A stretch of DNA of 64,000 bases from Blepharisma stoltei (lineage: Eukaryota; Ciliophora; Heterotrichea; Heterotrichida; Blepharismidae). How positions within the stretch are numbered: position 1 is the first letter of the stretch; each line of letters opens with the position of its first letter. The position numbers and the translations under genes are program-made. The DNA lies in assembly GCA_914767885.1 (NCBI GenBank), contig CAJZBQ010000039.1, forward strand, positions 620,001 through 684,000, read 5' to 3'. This document shows, in pieces, positions 21,713-32,680 of the stretch. The notes under the pieces are model-generated. The model did not search any database and had not been told where the DNA came from. It worked only from the letters and a program-made list of their open reading frames with translations.

Positions 21713-24700
21713 TTAACTTCCGTGGCCAATTTTTAAAAGTTCAATTAAAGAGTCAATGCTCTGCATAATCAGCAGTTGATTATTTGAAAGATTATTCATT
21801 TTTGCTAGTGGATCAGGTTTTTTATATTGATTTGTGATTTCTTCTATAGAAATTTCAGAATCATTTATTTTTGGGGCATTTTCAAGATGATTATTATTCC
21901 CATTGTGCAGAATTTCTTCAATTCCTTGATCATTTAAAAAATAAAAAGCTATGCCGGCAGAAGATGGATTTCGAGACTTATTCCCTACAGAACAAGTAGG
22001 GCCAGTCCCGATGAAACTGAAAAATAGTGCTTCTGTCACTTTTTGAAGTTGTAGGGATGCCTGCTGAAGAGGAAAGCTTTGTTTCTCCTTCGAAGGTTTT
22101 CCCTGTCTCTGACTATGCAGATTTTGCTCCCACTTATTCTTTACTTATTGGTCTAACGGGCATCTACAAGATGTGGCTCCCACCTAAGGAGCTAATCCTT
22201 AGGCTAGGTGAGTCTACCCTAGATAGGAGGCTAGTTGTTTACACGCTTATGGCCTTATAACACTTAAATTAACTTACTCATTTAAAGAAATAAAATGGTA
22301 ACGTTTACAGAAATTGGGCTCGAGGGATACTCCTATTGAATAAGTAGGACCCATAATGATGAAGCTGAAAAAATGATCTCTGTCCATTTTTGAAGTAGGC
22401 CTTCAGGTTTGTGGATGCCTGCCGAAGAGGGAAGTTTTACTTTTCTCCCGAAGGTTTTCCTGTAACTATTAGATGGGTATTGCCCAGAGCCTGCTTTGGA
22501 TCGCCCTGGGCTACACGCTGCCACCGCAACTATGGGGTTGACACTTGCCAACTTCAGGGGTTGACTTGGCAGCTGATGCTGCCCGAGTCAGTCCTACATA
22601 ACGAATAGACCCAGGCCAATCCAAAGCAGGGCCCTGGGCTATAGACAGCTTTTGCCTAACACATGATTATCTCTCATCGGGACTATTGGGACATCCGACA
22701 GATGATGGCTCTCACCTAGAGAGATGAATTTCACCAGAAAATTAGAGTAGGGCCTTATACTATTTGCAATCTGTTTTAAATGCACCCAGCGTATACTACT
22801 TTTCATGGAGTCACAGTAGCCCGGCTAGTGAGAGGTCACTTATGGCTGTTTAAGATTTTGATCTTTTAATCTTGTTCATTTAAGAAATAAAATGGTGACG
22901 CCGACAGAATTAGGACTCCGAGGCAACACCTCCTGATGGAGTAATGGACCTACAGGATGGGTGTTGAAATAAGTTCTTCGTTAGCTAAATTGAGTAGGGA
23001 AGCCTGCTGAAGCAGAGTGTTTTGTTTCTCTCCGAAGGTTTCCTGTCCCTAGCTGATGGACTAGACAAGGTTTTCCTATTGCATGGATCCTTCTCATCGA
23101 GACTATCGGGGCAACTCCGAGACTATGGCTCTGCCCTAGATTAATCTTTTGGACATAAACTTCAGATCAAAAATTCAAAAGGGCGAGATTTGGAGCCAAG
23201 ATAGGCGAAGGCTATGGGTTACCCTCTCATTGCCAGTATGTCTTTTAACTTAACTTGCTCATTTAGTCACTCTAATTTAGTTTTTTTCTTCTTAATATTC
23301 TTAAACGAAAAGCACTTTTTGCTAAAGCTGAAGCTGGAAGGAGTTATAGTCCCTGTATAAGAAGTCTGCTGGTAAATCCATTTTTCTTTAACATTTTTTC
23401 CTTTTATTGCATCAGATCACAGCTTAAGTAGGCTTTTCTTCTCCATTGTCGAAAAAGTTTCAATCCCTAATTCATTTCCAGTATCTCTCTTATCAAATAT
23501 AGGTGAAGCATCAATGCTGAGTCTTTCACGGTTTATATCAAGTGTCATCTGTGGCAAGGCAAGCTCTAAAACATGACTTTTTGCTGATTCAAGCTTCAAT
23601 TTTCTGACTGCGGCAGTTTCTTTAATTTCATCTTCTTCATTAGGGAAATTTTTCATCATTTTTAAAAAATCTGGCTTTGATAGTATCAATAGATCTATAG
23701 TTCTGGAGGCTACTTGGACTGTGCCTTCTCTAGAAGTTTCATCAATTAGCTCAACTTCTCCAAAATAAGCTCCACTGGAATAAGTCCAAAAAGTAACCCC
23801 ATTAAGGGCTTTTACATGGACTCTTCCCATGTCTAAAAAATACATTTCTTCTGCGTAGTCGTTTTCTCGATATACAAATTCTTTAAATAATAAATGAGCT
23901 GTTTTCAGCTTGGGGACGACGAAGCTTAAAAACAGCTGTTCTTTATCTTTTAAAAAATAAATCCTTTCTACTAGTTTTGTGTTTAAATGAGATGAGATCT
24001 CGACACGAAGACGTGCAGGAATACTTTTGAGAAGGTTTTCTTGGTCAGATCACCTGGATATATTTTGGTAAGCTTGCTTAGTTTGATTTATAATTTTTTT
24101 TAATATTAATGGATAATTTTTTATTTAAAATAAAAAAGTATAATGAGTCCTCATAATATTTTTTTTAATTCTTTGCCGAAGCGGTATAGGGATCTTGGCA
24201 ATTCTTGCAAATTCTTGAAGTGATTGAAGTCTTGTCCTCAGCGATAATTCTGATGAGTCTTTTTGAGACAAAATATTTTGAATATTCCCAATCATGTGAG
24301 AAAAAAACGTGACGCCAAACCCCATCAGCATCATTGCAAAAATTTTTTCTTTATTAGTTATTGGGTGAATATCTCCATATCCAACTGTTGTAACAGTTGC
24401 AAATGCAAAATAAATTGATGCTATATATTTCTCAAAATAGGATTTATCAATTAAATTAGCCTTTACTACTCATGAATCATAGCTAAAATTTTCTAGTTTT
24501 CCCAAGTATGATTTTTTAATAAAAATTAATCATACTAATTTTGTCTAATATTTTTATTATATAAACGCCTATTACTATTTATCATCCTAGATTCACTCAA
24601 AACAGTATAATACCAAAGGCAGCCAGTAATATGAACAGCTACCAGCACAATGAACATAAATTTAAACATCCTCACCATACCGCTGCTTAATTTCAGCTTG

Positions 24701-25434
24701 TCCACAAATTCCTCAAAAAATGCTTTCGACTTGGCAAACCTCATCATTTTCACAAGCCGAAATAACCTAAAAATCTTATAAAGCCTTGAAACTTTAACTA
24801 AATTACTGATTCCTGTAGAACTGCTCCCTGACAGTAAATCAAAAGGAATAAAAGAAATAACGTCTATAATAAATCATGATTTAATATAATTTTTCGCTAT
24901 TTCTTTTCTGCTCACAACCAGCATCTCAACTTGGTCAAAATAGGCAGAATTAAATGTAAAAATAGTGTCCAAAAAGAATACAAAATTTACAGAAATTTCT
25001 GTGTAGAATAAAGCAGTACTTACACTGTCAATGAAACAAGTAATATAAGGAGTGACGAATCCTGTGTATAGCATCAGTAAAAGCATAATGAAATTTCAAT
25101 ATAATTTGAACTGCCCATATGGGTGAAATAAAAATTTTGGCATCGTTTGAGTAAATAAGTCTTCTTCTACGTTTCCAAAATATTTTCTGGTGACTCCATA
25201 TGTTTGGATATCTTTTGACATCAAATTTAGCCGAGCTACTATAAGAACTATGTGCCTTATTCGGTTTCACAAAAATTTTGTCCTTTCACTCGAATATTCG
25301 ACTGGGTAACTTTCGTAATCTTGGTTTCGAAAATCAGTCTCTTTGTTAATTGTATAAGCTGGCGACGTGCTATTTATTTCTGTATTCTCTTGAGCGATAC
25401 TTAAAGCGTGATATTTGTGTAAAACATTATGCAT
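21713..25434 (-). CDS. Voltage-gated K+ channel with cyclic-nucleotide-binding domain
   Basis: 763 aa once three germline insertions are removed. N-terminal cytoplasmic region, S1 (YWNFIMLLLMLYTGFVTPYI), S2-S3, S4 with spaced basic residues (VSRLYKIFRLFRLVKMMRF), S5, and a pore with the selectivity filter TVTTVGYGDIHP (about residue 342). A C-linker follows, then a cyclic-nucleotide-binding domain (LFKEFVYRENDYAEEMYFL, SSGAYFGEVELID). This is the EAG/HCN/CNG superfamily; GYGD makes it K+-selective. Such channels shape ciliary and somatic excitability in ciliates. Exons: 24538-25434, 24143-24508, 23266-24070 and 21713-21936. The C-terminal tail is a low-complexity, helix-like region (NNQLLIMQSIDSLIELLKIG). 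Confidence 0.9.
21937..23265 (+). mobile_element. Tandem of three SINE-like retroposons acting as one IES
   Basis: Three copies (21937-22284, 22285-22882, 22883-23265), each starting AAATAAAAxGG and continuing CAGAA, CTCGAGG, GTAGGACC. Each ends in TTAACTTAACTT-like tails, and CATTTA stands at every joint and at both outer limits. Copy 2 carries a longer GC-rich insert (22480-22790). The outer direct repeat TAAATGA (minus strand) contains TA. Removing 1329 bp from TA to TA joins KKTKLEW to LNDQGIEEIL in the channel gene. Confidence 0.85.
24071..24142. other. IES, 72 bp
   Basis: TA-bounded, A/T-rich. Joins NIMRTH to YQNISRWSDQENLLKS between the C-linker and the cyclic-nucleotide-binding domain. 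Confidence 0.83.
24509..24537. other. Very short IES, 29 bp
   Basis: TA at 24507-24508 and 24536-24537. The ends are inverted: GTATGATT at one side and AATCATAC at the other. It shifts the frame and adds a TAG. Removal joins NKNIRQN to YLGKLENFSYDSW, the S5-pore turret of the channel. Confidence 0.8.
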
Positions 25435-25991
25435 TTATATATTATTCAGATTTTTTATAGTTTTAAATGGAAACTGAGATGGACAGTTATTGTTGAGGCA
25501 TTTTTTTGAAATTTCAATATTTTTAAAAATAATTTTGAGTCATAATAACTTTTACGCCACCTTATTTTTCGCATATTTAACCCTCTATGAACGAACAAAA
25601 AAATTTTTTTTCACTCATGGGGTTAATTATTTTTTGAAAAAAAAATTATTTGAGATTTAAAAAATTAATTCGCAAAAATTGTAAAGCAAATATTTATTTA
25701 AATTAGTAAAAAATTTATGTTTTAAATTGCACATGGACAAAATTAAATAGAATTAACTAGAGACTTCATTATACTGATTATCACTTATATATCAAAAATT
25801 TTTTTTCGCTCACTGAGGCGGGCGAGTAAGCAAAAATTAATCACAAGGTGGCTTGTCTTATAGTCCAGAAATCAGCAGTGATAAGGAATTATTTTATTGA
25901 GAGAGCTCGAACAATAATAATAAATCAAATGCAAACATTGGATGGATACCTTATCCAAACCAGAGTGCAGTCTATATCTATTAGTTATAAA
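25435..25991. other. Intergenic with a MITE
   Basis: Upstream of the channel gene and downstream of the next minus-strand gene. 25580-25828 is a MITE. No other feature seen. Confidence 0.6.
25580..25828. mobile_element. MITE, 249 bp, hairpin end
   Basis: TA at 25578-25579 and 25827-25828. The left end is a short hairpin: CCCTCTATGAACGAAC and its mirror TTCACTCATGGGG meet within 50 bp. The right end is TCGCTCACTGAGGCGGGCGA. The interior holds AACTAGAGACTTCATTATAC, as in the other copies (opposite orientation). Confidence 0.85.
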
Positions 25992-27480
25992 TTATTTTTC
26001 ATATGTTTTATATTTTTTATAAGCTCTCCATTCATGTGGGGCATATATATCACACAGTAATTCATTTTTATCTTCACTTGGTTTCTGTATTGCTAAACTA
26101 CTGGCTTTGGTCTTTTTCTTGCGAGCTATTTTTCTTTTTTTAGTGCTTTCTTGAGAATTTGCCTTAGTCGTTGCTTGGGTGTTTTGAGAAAGGCAACTTT
26201 CTACTCTTTTATGAAATCCTCTCTGGGTGAGATAGCTGGAAACTGTTTTAAAAAGAAAATCTTCAGGCAAAGCCTCTTTACGGTCATCAGGCTCGTCTTC
26301 AAATGAATGGATTGCTAAGTCTATGTTATTTCTGACTGAAAGAGCGGTAGTTGGTCTTTTATGTACAAGTAATGGTGATGATAAAGGATTTTCTGTTCTA
26401 ATCACTTTTGTGGAAGAAGTAGGCCGGGTTGATATAATTGACCTGGCACTTATAGATGATCTTAAGGTAGCACCTGCTTTTTCTGATGGGGGTTTTTTAG
26501 ATGATAATGGACGAATTGGGATTTTTGATATTGTCGGAGAATTTTTAGGAGATTCTTTACTTCTCACACTCCTTAAGTGAGCAAAAACCATTGGAAAACT
26601 CCTATTTTTTCTAAAAATACCCAACAAAATATTTTTTAATATAGTTTGATATATAAGTGATAATTAGTTTAATTAAATCTTTAGCTAATTCTGTTTAATT
26701 CAAACAGCTTGCGTTTTAAACATAAATTTTACAAATTAAATTAATAATTGCTTTCCAATTTTGTGAATTAGGATTTTTAAATTTTTAAAGAAAAATTAAC
26801 CCTCTCCGTGAATGAACAAAAATAATTTTGTTCGTTCATGGAGGGGATTTAGGACTTTTTGCTTCAAGTGTAGCATATTTTTTAAGAGTTTGGATAGGCA
26901 TGTTATAAATTAATTTTTCAGGGATAGTTGGAGTATAAAATCCACTAATTTCTGCAGATGTATTAAGTAGCTTCGAACTGTCCTCCTCTTTGTAGTTTTC
27001 TTCAAATATTTCCATTCAAGAATCCGGAAGCGCATCTGATGAAAAATAAGAACTCCCAGGGAGATATACAGAATTGTATTTTATAATATCAATTGGAAGC
27101 GTTTTTAAGTTCATCATATGGTCGCAAACTAATCCAGTAATAAAATTTATATTAATCACTGCTTTTGCTTTATTAAACAGAGTAGTCGATTTCATTTGTG
27201 TCAAAGAATCATTAATCCCCATTTCGCAGGAAAATAATCCTAGCGCTTTTGTGGAGCCAGCTGCTATTATTTTATTCCCTGAAATATCATCAGATACCAA
27301 AATTTGCAAATTTTCGGATTCTGATAATAACCTTACATGATTATTATCAGATGCATAAAAATAAATTAAATGCAAATTCGAAAGATTTACCATGTCAGAG
27401 TCTTGGTTTTGCAGTTTAAAATAAAAAGCTTTATCAAAAAATTTAAAATGAATATAAAATGTTTTATTTCGGAAACTCAT
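25992..27480 (-). CDS. Protein with C2-like N-terminal and LisH-like C-terminal regions
   Basis: 398 aa from the Met at 27480 (MSFRNKTFYIHFKFFDKAFY). The frame stays open upstream to 27606 (including VWNYAPDYKHPPFLPNKVYQ), so the true start may lie further left or beyond an IES. Residues 5-110 are beta-rich and C2-like (NLQILVSDDISGNKIIAAGS). Residues about 300-330 (LPEDFLFKTVSSYLTQRGFH) resemble a LisH dimerisation motif; a Lys/Arg-rich tail follows. A MITE (26560-26851) splits the gene and its removal restores the frame (LEAKSP to KESPKNSP). C2 plus LisH is typical of centriole and basal-body proteins, which is suggestive only. Confidence 0.75.
26560..26851. mobile_element. MITE, 292 bp, inside a gene
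   Basis: TA at 26558-26559 and 26850-26851. One end is a hairpin (CCCTCTCCGTGAATGAACAA facing TTCGTTCATGGAGGGG); the other is TTCTCACACTCCTTAAGTGA. It has the family interior. Same length as the copy at 4376-4667. Confidence 0.92.
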
Positions 27481-27688
27481 TTGTCTTGATAGTAGTTCTA
27501 ATGATTTAAAATAAAGCAGTACTCTTCATTGGTATACTTTATTAGGCAAAAATGGTGGATGTTTGTAATCTGGTGCATAATTTCACACTGTACTTTTTGA
27601 TAGTAATTATTATTCGAAATTTTTATATGCTGAAAATTTAACTGCTTTTAGATATTAAAAATTTTTGGGATAAATTGTTGCTGAGATA

Positions 27689-27869
27689 TGCATAGAGGTT
27701 TCCTCTATATAGCGCTGAAAGCGCAGACATTTTCCCAGGAGCTTTCCAAGTTCGTCGGACCAAATCGCTTTTTGGTCCGACCAAGGCATTGATTTGGTGC
27801 AACCAACCGATAAATTCCGATCAGAATTTATCGGCCTTACAGCGCCAAACATAGGAAACTTCTATATAC
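27689..27869. repeat. Hairpin-chain element, about 180 bp
   Basis: The outer ends are inverted and imperfect (ATAGAGGTTTCCTCTATATA against ATAGAAGTTTCCTATGTTTG on the minus strand). Inside are perfect stems: GCGCTGAAAGCGC, GTCGGACC...GGTCCGAC and CCGATAAATTC...GAATTTATCGG. Low A/T for the region. No protein assigned, although one minus-strand frame happens to stay open across it. Confidence 0.7.
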
Positions 27870-28076
27870 TTAATTGTCTTGAATAGACAAGTAAGAATCA
27901 TTTTTAAGGTAAGCCAGACAACTTTTAACATATCAAAATCTATTTTTCCTTATTTATGAAAAAAACAAATTAGAAAGGTTATCAGAGTAGTTCAAGATTA
28001 AAAAATTATTAATTAATAGCAGGCATTATTGAAAGTCTTTCGGCTTGTTAAATTGACTTTAGGGAGTCAAATCTGT

Positions 28077-28690
28077 GATCAGAATTCTGATAAAAATGAA
28101 GCATATCAGAATTTGTCAGAAAAAATGAAGCAGCTGAAAAGCTTATAATAATACCTTTTGATTTCAAATAAGAAACAGAAATAGCTTAATTTTAGTAAAA
28201 CTCAATGAATAGGTTAAAAGTGGGTGCTAAAATTAAGGCACAATTATGTGTAAATAGCTACCCATGCTTCAGTCCATACCTCAAAAACTTGAATTGAAAT
28301 CAAATATGGAACCCAGATGAACTCCAAAAGTTTGCACGTCTGGCGCCTACATTTAGACTACACATTAATTTTGGTTTAAAAAGCATGTGATTTAAATTTA
28401 CACCTAAGAGACCATCTCGCATGCAGAATATAAGTAATAGCTATGCATAAATCGCTATTCATGCTTCAGGCCATACCTCAAACCTTAAATTGAAATTAAA
28501 GATGGAAACAGATGAATAACAAAAGTTTACGTGACTGACACCGACTTTTATATTTGGGCATGGATATCGATTTAGATTAATTTATAGGCAAAATAGTCTA
28601 AGATGCGCGGATATAAAGTCTTATTTTAAATAATTTAGCTGTTTTCTGACAAAATCTGATATGCTTCATATTTATCTAAATTTAGTAACT
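28077..28690. mobile_element. Foldback element with internal tandem duplication
   Basis: Ends are inverted over about 40 bp: ATGAAGCATATCAGAATTTG near 28099 and the minus-strand ATGAAGCATATCAGATTTTG near 28680. Between them two diverged units of about 180 bp share ATGCTTCAGtCCATACCTCAAA-like sequence (28266 and 28460). Same layout as the IES at 589-1885 but a different sequence. Confidence 0.65.
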
Positions 28691-28975
28691 TATCATACAT
28701 TTGTAAACTTATTTTTTTATATGCCTTCGCATTTTAGCTCCTAAAAGTTTTTTTATCAAACCAAATGACTCTAAATTAGAATACATCAATAATATAAAAG
28801 AACCCTTTATTACAGTTAAAAAAAGTTGAATTATTTATTAGCTAACTTAATTTACTTTTCTTCATAAAGAGGCAAATTGAGATTTTCATGTATAAAAATC
28901 TGCTTAAAGCTGCTTCTTACTGGGTTATTCAAGATAAATAAATATATTATTATTAAAAAAATGCAGAAAAATAAA

Positions 28976-31432
28976 TTAGCCCTTGTAATCAAGTTTTTTC
29001 GATAAATCTTCAAACTCAACATCCACATTTAAATACTCAGCCAATTTATTTTCTGCTTCAATTAATTCATACTCTTGCAAGATTAGCATATAGCAAAGCT
29101 TACAAATTCTTACTGAGTGGCTTAAAAAATCGCTGCTTAAAGTACGGATATGTGATATTTTTAAACCTTTTCGTCCTTGTTTTCTAATATGTCTTTTATA
29201 TAGCAAAAGCATTTTAAATGGTAAAGAATGCGAGAGATCTGAGTTTTTAAACGGCAATAAGCATAATCTGCAATGAATAGAACTTAATAGCTGGTCTTTA
29301 GTTTCTTCTAAATATTCTTTTAATAAAGGCTGGGATTTGGAGCTTTTTAATTTTAATTTTATTTCTTTAGTTATTGCGCTGTTATAATCCAAGTTAAAAC
29401 CTTTGCATTCTAAGAACCAAATTTTCCCTGATTGGTCCTTTACAAAATCAAGTACGATTTCTTCAATCCTGACACTGTGAGAAATCTGTAAAAAAGTTAC
29501 AATATTTTTTGCGTATTTTTGATACTCGGCAATGGCCATCCCATGCATAAGGGAAATATCAAAACCATTCAATATACCAGTGCATAAGCAAACTTTAGCT
29601 TGGCTGAATTTTTCATAGGAGCTTAAACTGCTAGATATGCAATATGCGTGTGAAGCCTTAGTCACTTTGGTTGTATTTATATAGAATAATCTTGTAATAG
29701 TTGGCCTATCATTATTGCATTTTATATATCTTTGTATCATAGCCCCACTAACTAACTACTCATCCCTCCATGAACGAGCAAAAATTATTTTGAATAAAAA
29801 TTCTTTTAAACAAATATAGCGCTTTCCCGAGGATGGCGCGGAATGGCGCCATCCTCGGGAAAGTCAACTAAGCATCCACACGGGAACTGGGAGTTCCACG
29901 TGTGGATGCCATTTTTGACATGTGGGATCCAAACTTCCACATGTCAAAATGGCATCCACACGTGGAACTCCCAGTTTCCCGTGTGGATGCCTTCCCGGCT
30001 TTCCCGAGGATGGCGCCATTCCGCGCCATCCTCGGGAAAGCGCTATATTTATAATATATAATAAATGATGATTTAATTAAATTTTAAATGGCCTGCATTT
30101 AAATTAAACTTTTAATTTCCAATTTTAATAAAGGCATTATTAATTTTGAAAAAAAAAATTAAAAATAAAAATCAAAACCCTCCTTGTGTGAGCAAATTTT
30201 TCTGCCTCCTTAATGAGGGGAAATAAATTAAATTAAAAGTTTATGCTGGCCATAAACGGATAAGCATACTCCCTTCACCCACCTTGACTCCAAAATGTTG
30301 ACATTAGGGCAAGAAGATACGATGCTTCCAATAAAAAGAAACCATTTGGTAGCAAAGCCTGTAGCCCACCTGGCAGGGACAGTAAAACCTTTGGGAGAAC
30401 AAAAAAACTTCCCTCTTCAGCAAGGTACCCCAAGTCTGAAGGTCTGCTTCAAAAAGGAACAGGCGTTTTCATCATCATCAGATGGGTCCTACCTGCTCCA
30501 TAGGGAATACTCCTCGAATTGCAATTTCCGTCAATGTCACCATTTTTATTTCTTGAGGGGAATTAAGGCATTTTTTAAAAGTTTATCATGCAATTCCATT
30601 TGTGATAATGCGTTAGACTCCAACTCAATTAATTCTTTTTTCCTTCTAACTCCCCTCCGCAAGCGAACAAAACTATTGGATAAATCCCTATTTTTTGCCT
30701 AATTATTATAAAGAAATCTCTAGCTAATTCTGTTCAATTTAATTTAAAACATTAGTTTTACAAATTAAGGGAGCAAGCACAGCAGCTACATTTAAAGGCT
30801 CATAATAAAAATGTTTCAACTCTTCATAAGCCTGCATTTTAGTGTATTCTTGGGAATTCATCAATATTCCTGTTGTCTCATCTGTATAAATCCAATAAGA
30901 CTGTGACTCCAAAATATAAAATGCTTGCGGAAAATTTATTTTTAGCCGACAGGACGTGGTTTTCACATTTTTAAGTAACGCTTCGAAAAAATAGAAACCA
31001 GGGAAAAAAGGAGATTTTGAATATTTAGGGTCATCTGGGGTAAAATTTATTTTAGAAAAAGCTTTATCGTGCATTCTTTTTAAAAAAATTTCTTCTTTTA
31101 ATGCAAGTTGCTCTTTTAAAAGCATTTCTTTTTGGTATTTTTCATTCATTTGTTCGCGATATTGGAGAGATTTGAGCCTTTGGAGCTCAGAATAATTTTT
31201 CATGTAAACGTCTCTTCAGTCATTTTTGCCATCATGCTCGCCATTATGGTCAAGTCCTGTGAAAGTCATTATTCTTTCTGACTTTAACTGCTTTTTAAGC
31301 ATGGATTCATATTCAGGATGGTCATCAAGTCCTTGCTGAATAGTTTGTTACCGGAATATCGATTTCTTGATTTGCTTCGGTGAGGAAAACTGTTCGAGGA
31401 AGATTACTTGAAGTTTCAGGAGCTATATCCAT
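28976..31432 (-). CDS. Unknown protein interrupted by a 1-kb composite IES
   Basis: 475 aa from a Met at 31432 (MDIAPETSSNLPRTVFLTEA). One 16-nt intron at 31336-31351 joins EIDIP to QGLDDHPEYESML. The N-terminal third is a charged helix (YREQMNEKYQKEMLLKEQLA). The middle has aromatic-rich segments (SPFFPGFYFFEALLKNVKTT, FYILESQSYWIYTDETTGIL). The C-terminal half includes IVLDFVKDQSGKIWFLECKG, two CxxC-like pairs (CRLC, CKLC) and a helical end. I do not recognise the family. IES 29755-30767 splits it between LAPL and VSGAMIQRYIK, and the total is an exact codon number without it. Confidence 0.75.
29812..30050. repeat. 239-bp near-perfect palindrome
   Basis: AAATATAGCGCTTTCCCGAG at the left is mirrored exactly at the right, and pairing continues to a short loop near 29930 (GATCCAAACTT). 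Each arm itself contains smaller palindromes: CCCGAGGATGGCGC...GCGCCATCCTCGGG and GCATCCACACG...CGTGTGGATGC. GC-rich, inside a MITE interior. Confidence 0.93.
30223..30562 (-). mobile_element. SINE-like retroposon in composite IES
   Basis: On the minus strand the head AAAATGGTGACATTGACGGA and the phrases GAGCAGGTAGGACC, CTGAAGAGGGAAG and CCAAAGGTTTTACTGTCCC match the tandem copies at 21937-23265. The tail is AAACTTTTAATTTAATTTAT. GAGGGGAA stands on both sides as a target duplication. Confidence 0.8.
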
Positions 31433-31717
31433 TTTATTTGAAGATCGGTTAATTTTAGTTTAGAGCTCGAAATGAAATAAATAGTCTTTAGAAGGATTTT
31501 TTAATTTATTTATGTTATTTTTATATGAATATTTATGCAGATTTGTAATGAGATTAGAATTGAAAGGTATGATACGAAGGTATAAATTTAGAATATTGCA
31601 ATTATTAAAATAAGCGAGGCATCAAGGTTCAATAATGCTAGAGGATATATAGATGAAATAAATACAAAATTAATCTTAATCCTGAACTCATTTATAAAGA
31701 GTAAGCAAATATATAGT

Positions 31718-31761
31718 AATTGCCCGAGGATGGCGCAAGATAGCGCCATCCTCGGGCAATT
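31718..31761. repeat. 44-bp palindrome sharing the core of the 239-bp palindrome
   Basis: AATTGCCCGAGGATGGCGC, six bases, then its exact mirror. The core CCCGAGGATGGCGC is identical to the arm tips of the palindrome at 29812-30050, 1.7 kb away. Confidence 0.9.
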
Positions 31762-31846
31762 GCAATAATTTTTTAGAAAAGCGAAATCGGACTATAAACA
31801 GAATATAATGTAAATTTATAAGTTTATTAATATTTATCTTTTTATT

Positions 31847-32005
31847 TATAGGTAATTCCGATAAATTACCCTATAAGGATAGGCAATTGAAGAGTTAGAA
31901 AATGAGCCTCTGGTTAAGCCAACTTGATTGGCCGAACAAACTGGAGAGTTTCCTTCTCCAATTGCCTGCCCTCCCTTATAGGGCAGTTTATAGGAATTCC
32001 CTATA
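31847..32005. mobile_element. Hairpin IES-like element, 159 bp
   Basis: Imperfect inverted ends of nearly 50 bp: TATAGGTAATTCCGATAAAT, TACCCTATAAGG, GGCAATTG at the left; on the minus strand at the right TATAGGGAATTCCTATAAAC, TGCCCTATAAGG, GGCAATTG. TA at both tips. No coding potential. Confidence 0.75.
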
Positions 32006-32344
32006 TTTTTCTCAATTAGATATCTTTTATGATAAATTTTTTTTATAATTTGTAAATTATTTTTTTAATTTTACATTATTTTTAACGCTGATTTTTCAGC
32101 ACTTCTCTTTAATTTGCAAGCTATAAGTCCAATTAACGATAAAGCAACAAATTGCTCGTTATTAAAAGAGGAGCTATAAAACAGCAATTTCTACTTTATA
32201 TTCATATAATAGCCATAAGTAATATTCCAATACTAAAATAACAAAGTTAAACAATCTAAAAATAAAATTCTGAAAAAATAAAATTCATGAAATACAAATG
32301 TTTCCATCTATTCCAAGGTGAAATAAATTTAAATTTGTCAAAAT

Positions 32345-32680
32345 ATGGGCTGTTGCCAATTTCACAGATTCGAAAGAGCTGAGCTTGTGCTGATTCCAGC
32401 AAATACTGAAAGTATGAAAGTTATAGAAGACGAATTTGACGATATTAGTCTGAATTCCCATCAAGATTCTCAAGTATTTGAGCCTATAACAGAGGATAAA
32501 ACACAATTTCATATAAGGTCTATTTCAAGCGTCAGCACTAGATCTCTAGGTTCTTCTCTTTATAGAAATGAGTTTGAACTAGCGTTTCTAGTGTCACCTA
32601 GCTCTATAAGAGCGAGCTTAAATGATAGCATGTTTTTTAATCAAATGATTGAAGCAAATAAAAAATCACTCCAAGACTAA
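32345..32680 (+). CDS. Small protein with MGCC N-terminus
   Basis: 111 aa, uninterrupted. It begins MGCCQFHRFERAELVLIPAN. Gly2 followed by two Cys is a classical N-myristoylation and palmitoylation signal, so membrane attachment is likely. The rest is Ser-rich and acidic (SISSVSTRSLGSSLYRNEFE) without a known domain. It could be a short regulatory or scaffold protein. Support is the clean start after an AT-rich leader and codon use like the neighbours; no homologue recognised. Confidence 0.6.
   Translation: MGCCQFHRFERAELVLIPANTESMKVIEDEFDDISLNSHQDSQVFEPITEDKTQFHIRSISSVSTRSLGSSLYRNEFELAFLVSPSSIRASLNDSMFFNQMIEANKKSLQD

Larger units (their letters stand above)
27481..28975. other. Intergenic 1.5 kb with hairpin and foldback elements
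   Basis: 27481-27606 may still be coding for the gene at 25992 (open frame). 27689-27869 is a chain of hairpins and about 28077-28690 is a foldback element. The remainder is AT-rich with no gene seen. Confidence 0.5.
29755..30767. mobile_element. Composite IES: MITE, palindrome, retroposon and MITE fragment
   Basis: TA at 29753-29754 and 30766-30767. From left to right it holds: a MITE (about 29759-30222) with end CATCCCTCCATGAACGAGCA and hairpin end CTCCTTGTGTGAGC...GCCTCCTTAATGAGGGG, itself interrupted by the 239-bp palindrome; a retroposon (about 30223-30562) flanked by GAGGGGAA; then a truncated second MITE (about 30640-30767) ending in the family interior TAGCTAATTCTGTTCAATTT. Removing all 1013 bp restores the host frame. 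Confidence 0.82.
31433..32344. other. Intergenic with two palindromic elements
   Basis: AT-rich. It contains the 44-bp palindrome at 31718-31761 and the hairpin element at 31847-32005 (both listed). Otherwise nothing recognised. Confidence 0.6.

Noticed and set aside
22027-22608. Plus-strand frames of 65-77 aa
   Set aside because: They belong to the tandem retroposons in the channel gene; similar phrases recur in each copy, so they are element DNA, not genes.
27655-27980. About 107-codon minus-strand frame across the hairpin chain
   Set aside because: It needs TGA as Trp in a palindrome, shows no domain, and ends without a fitting 15-16-nt intron to the next exon. Kept only as a note.
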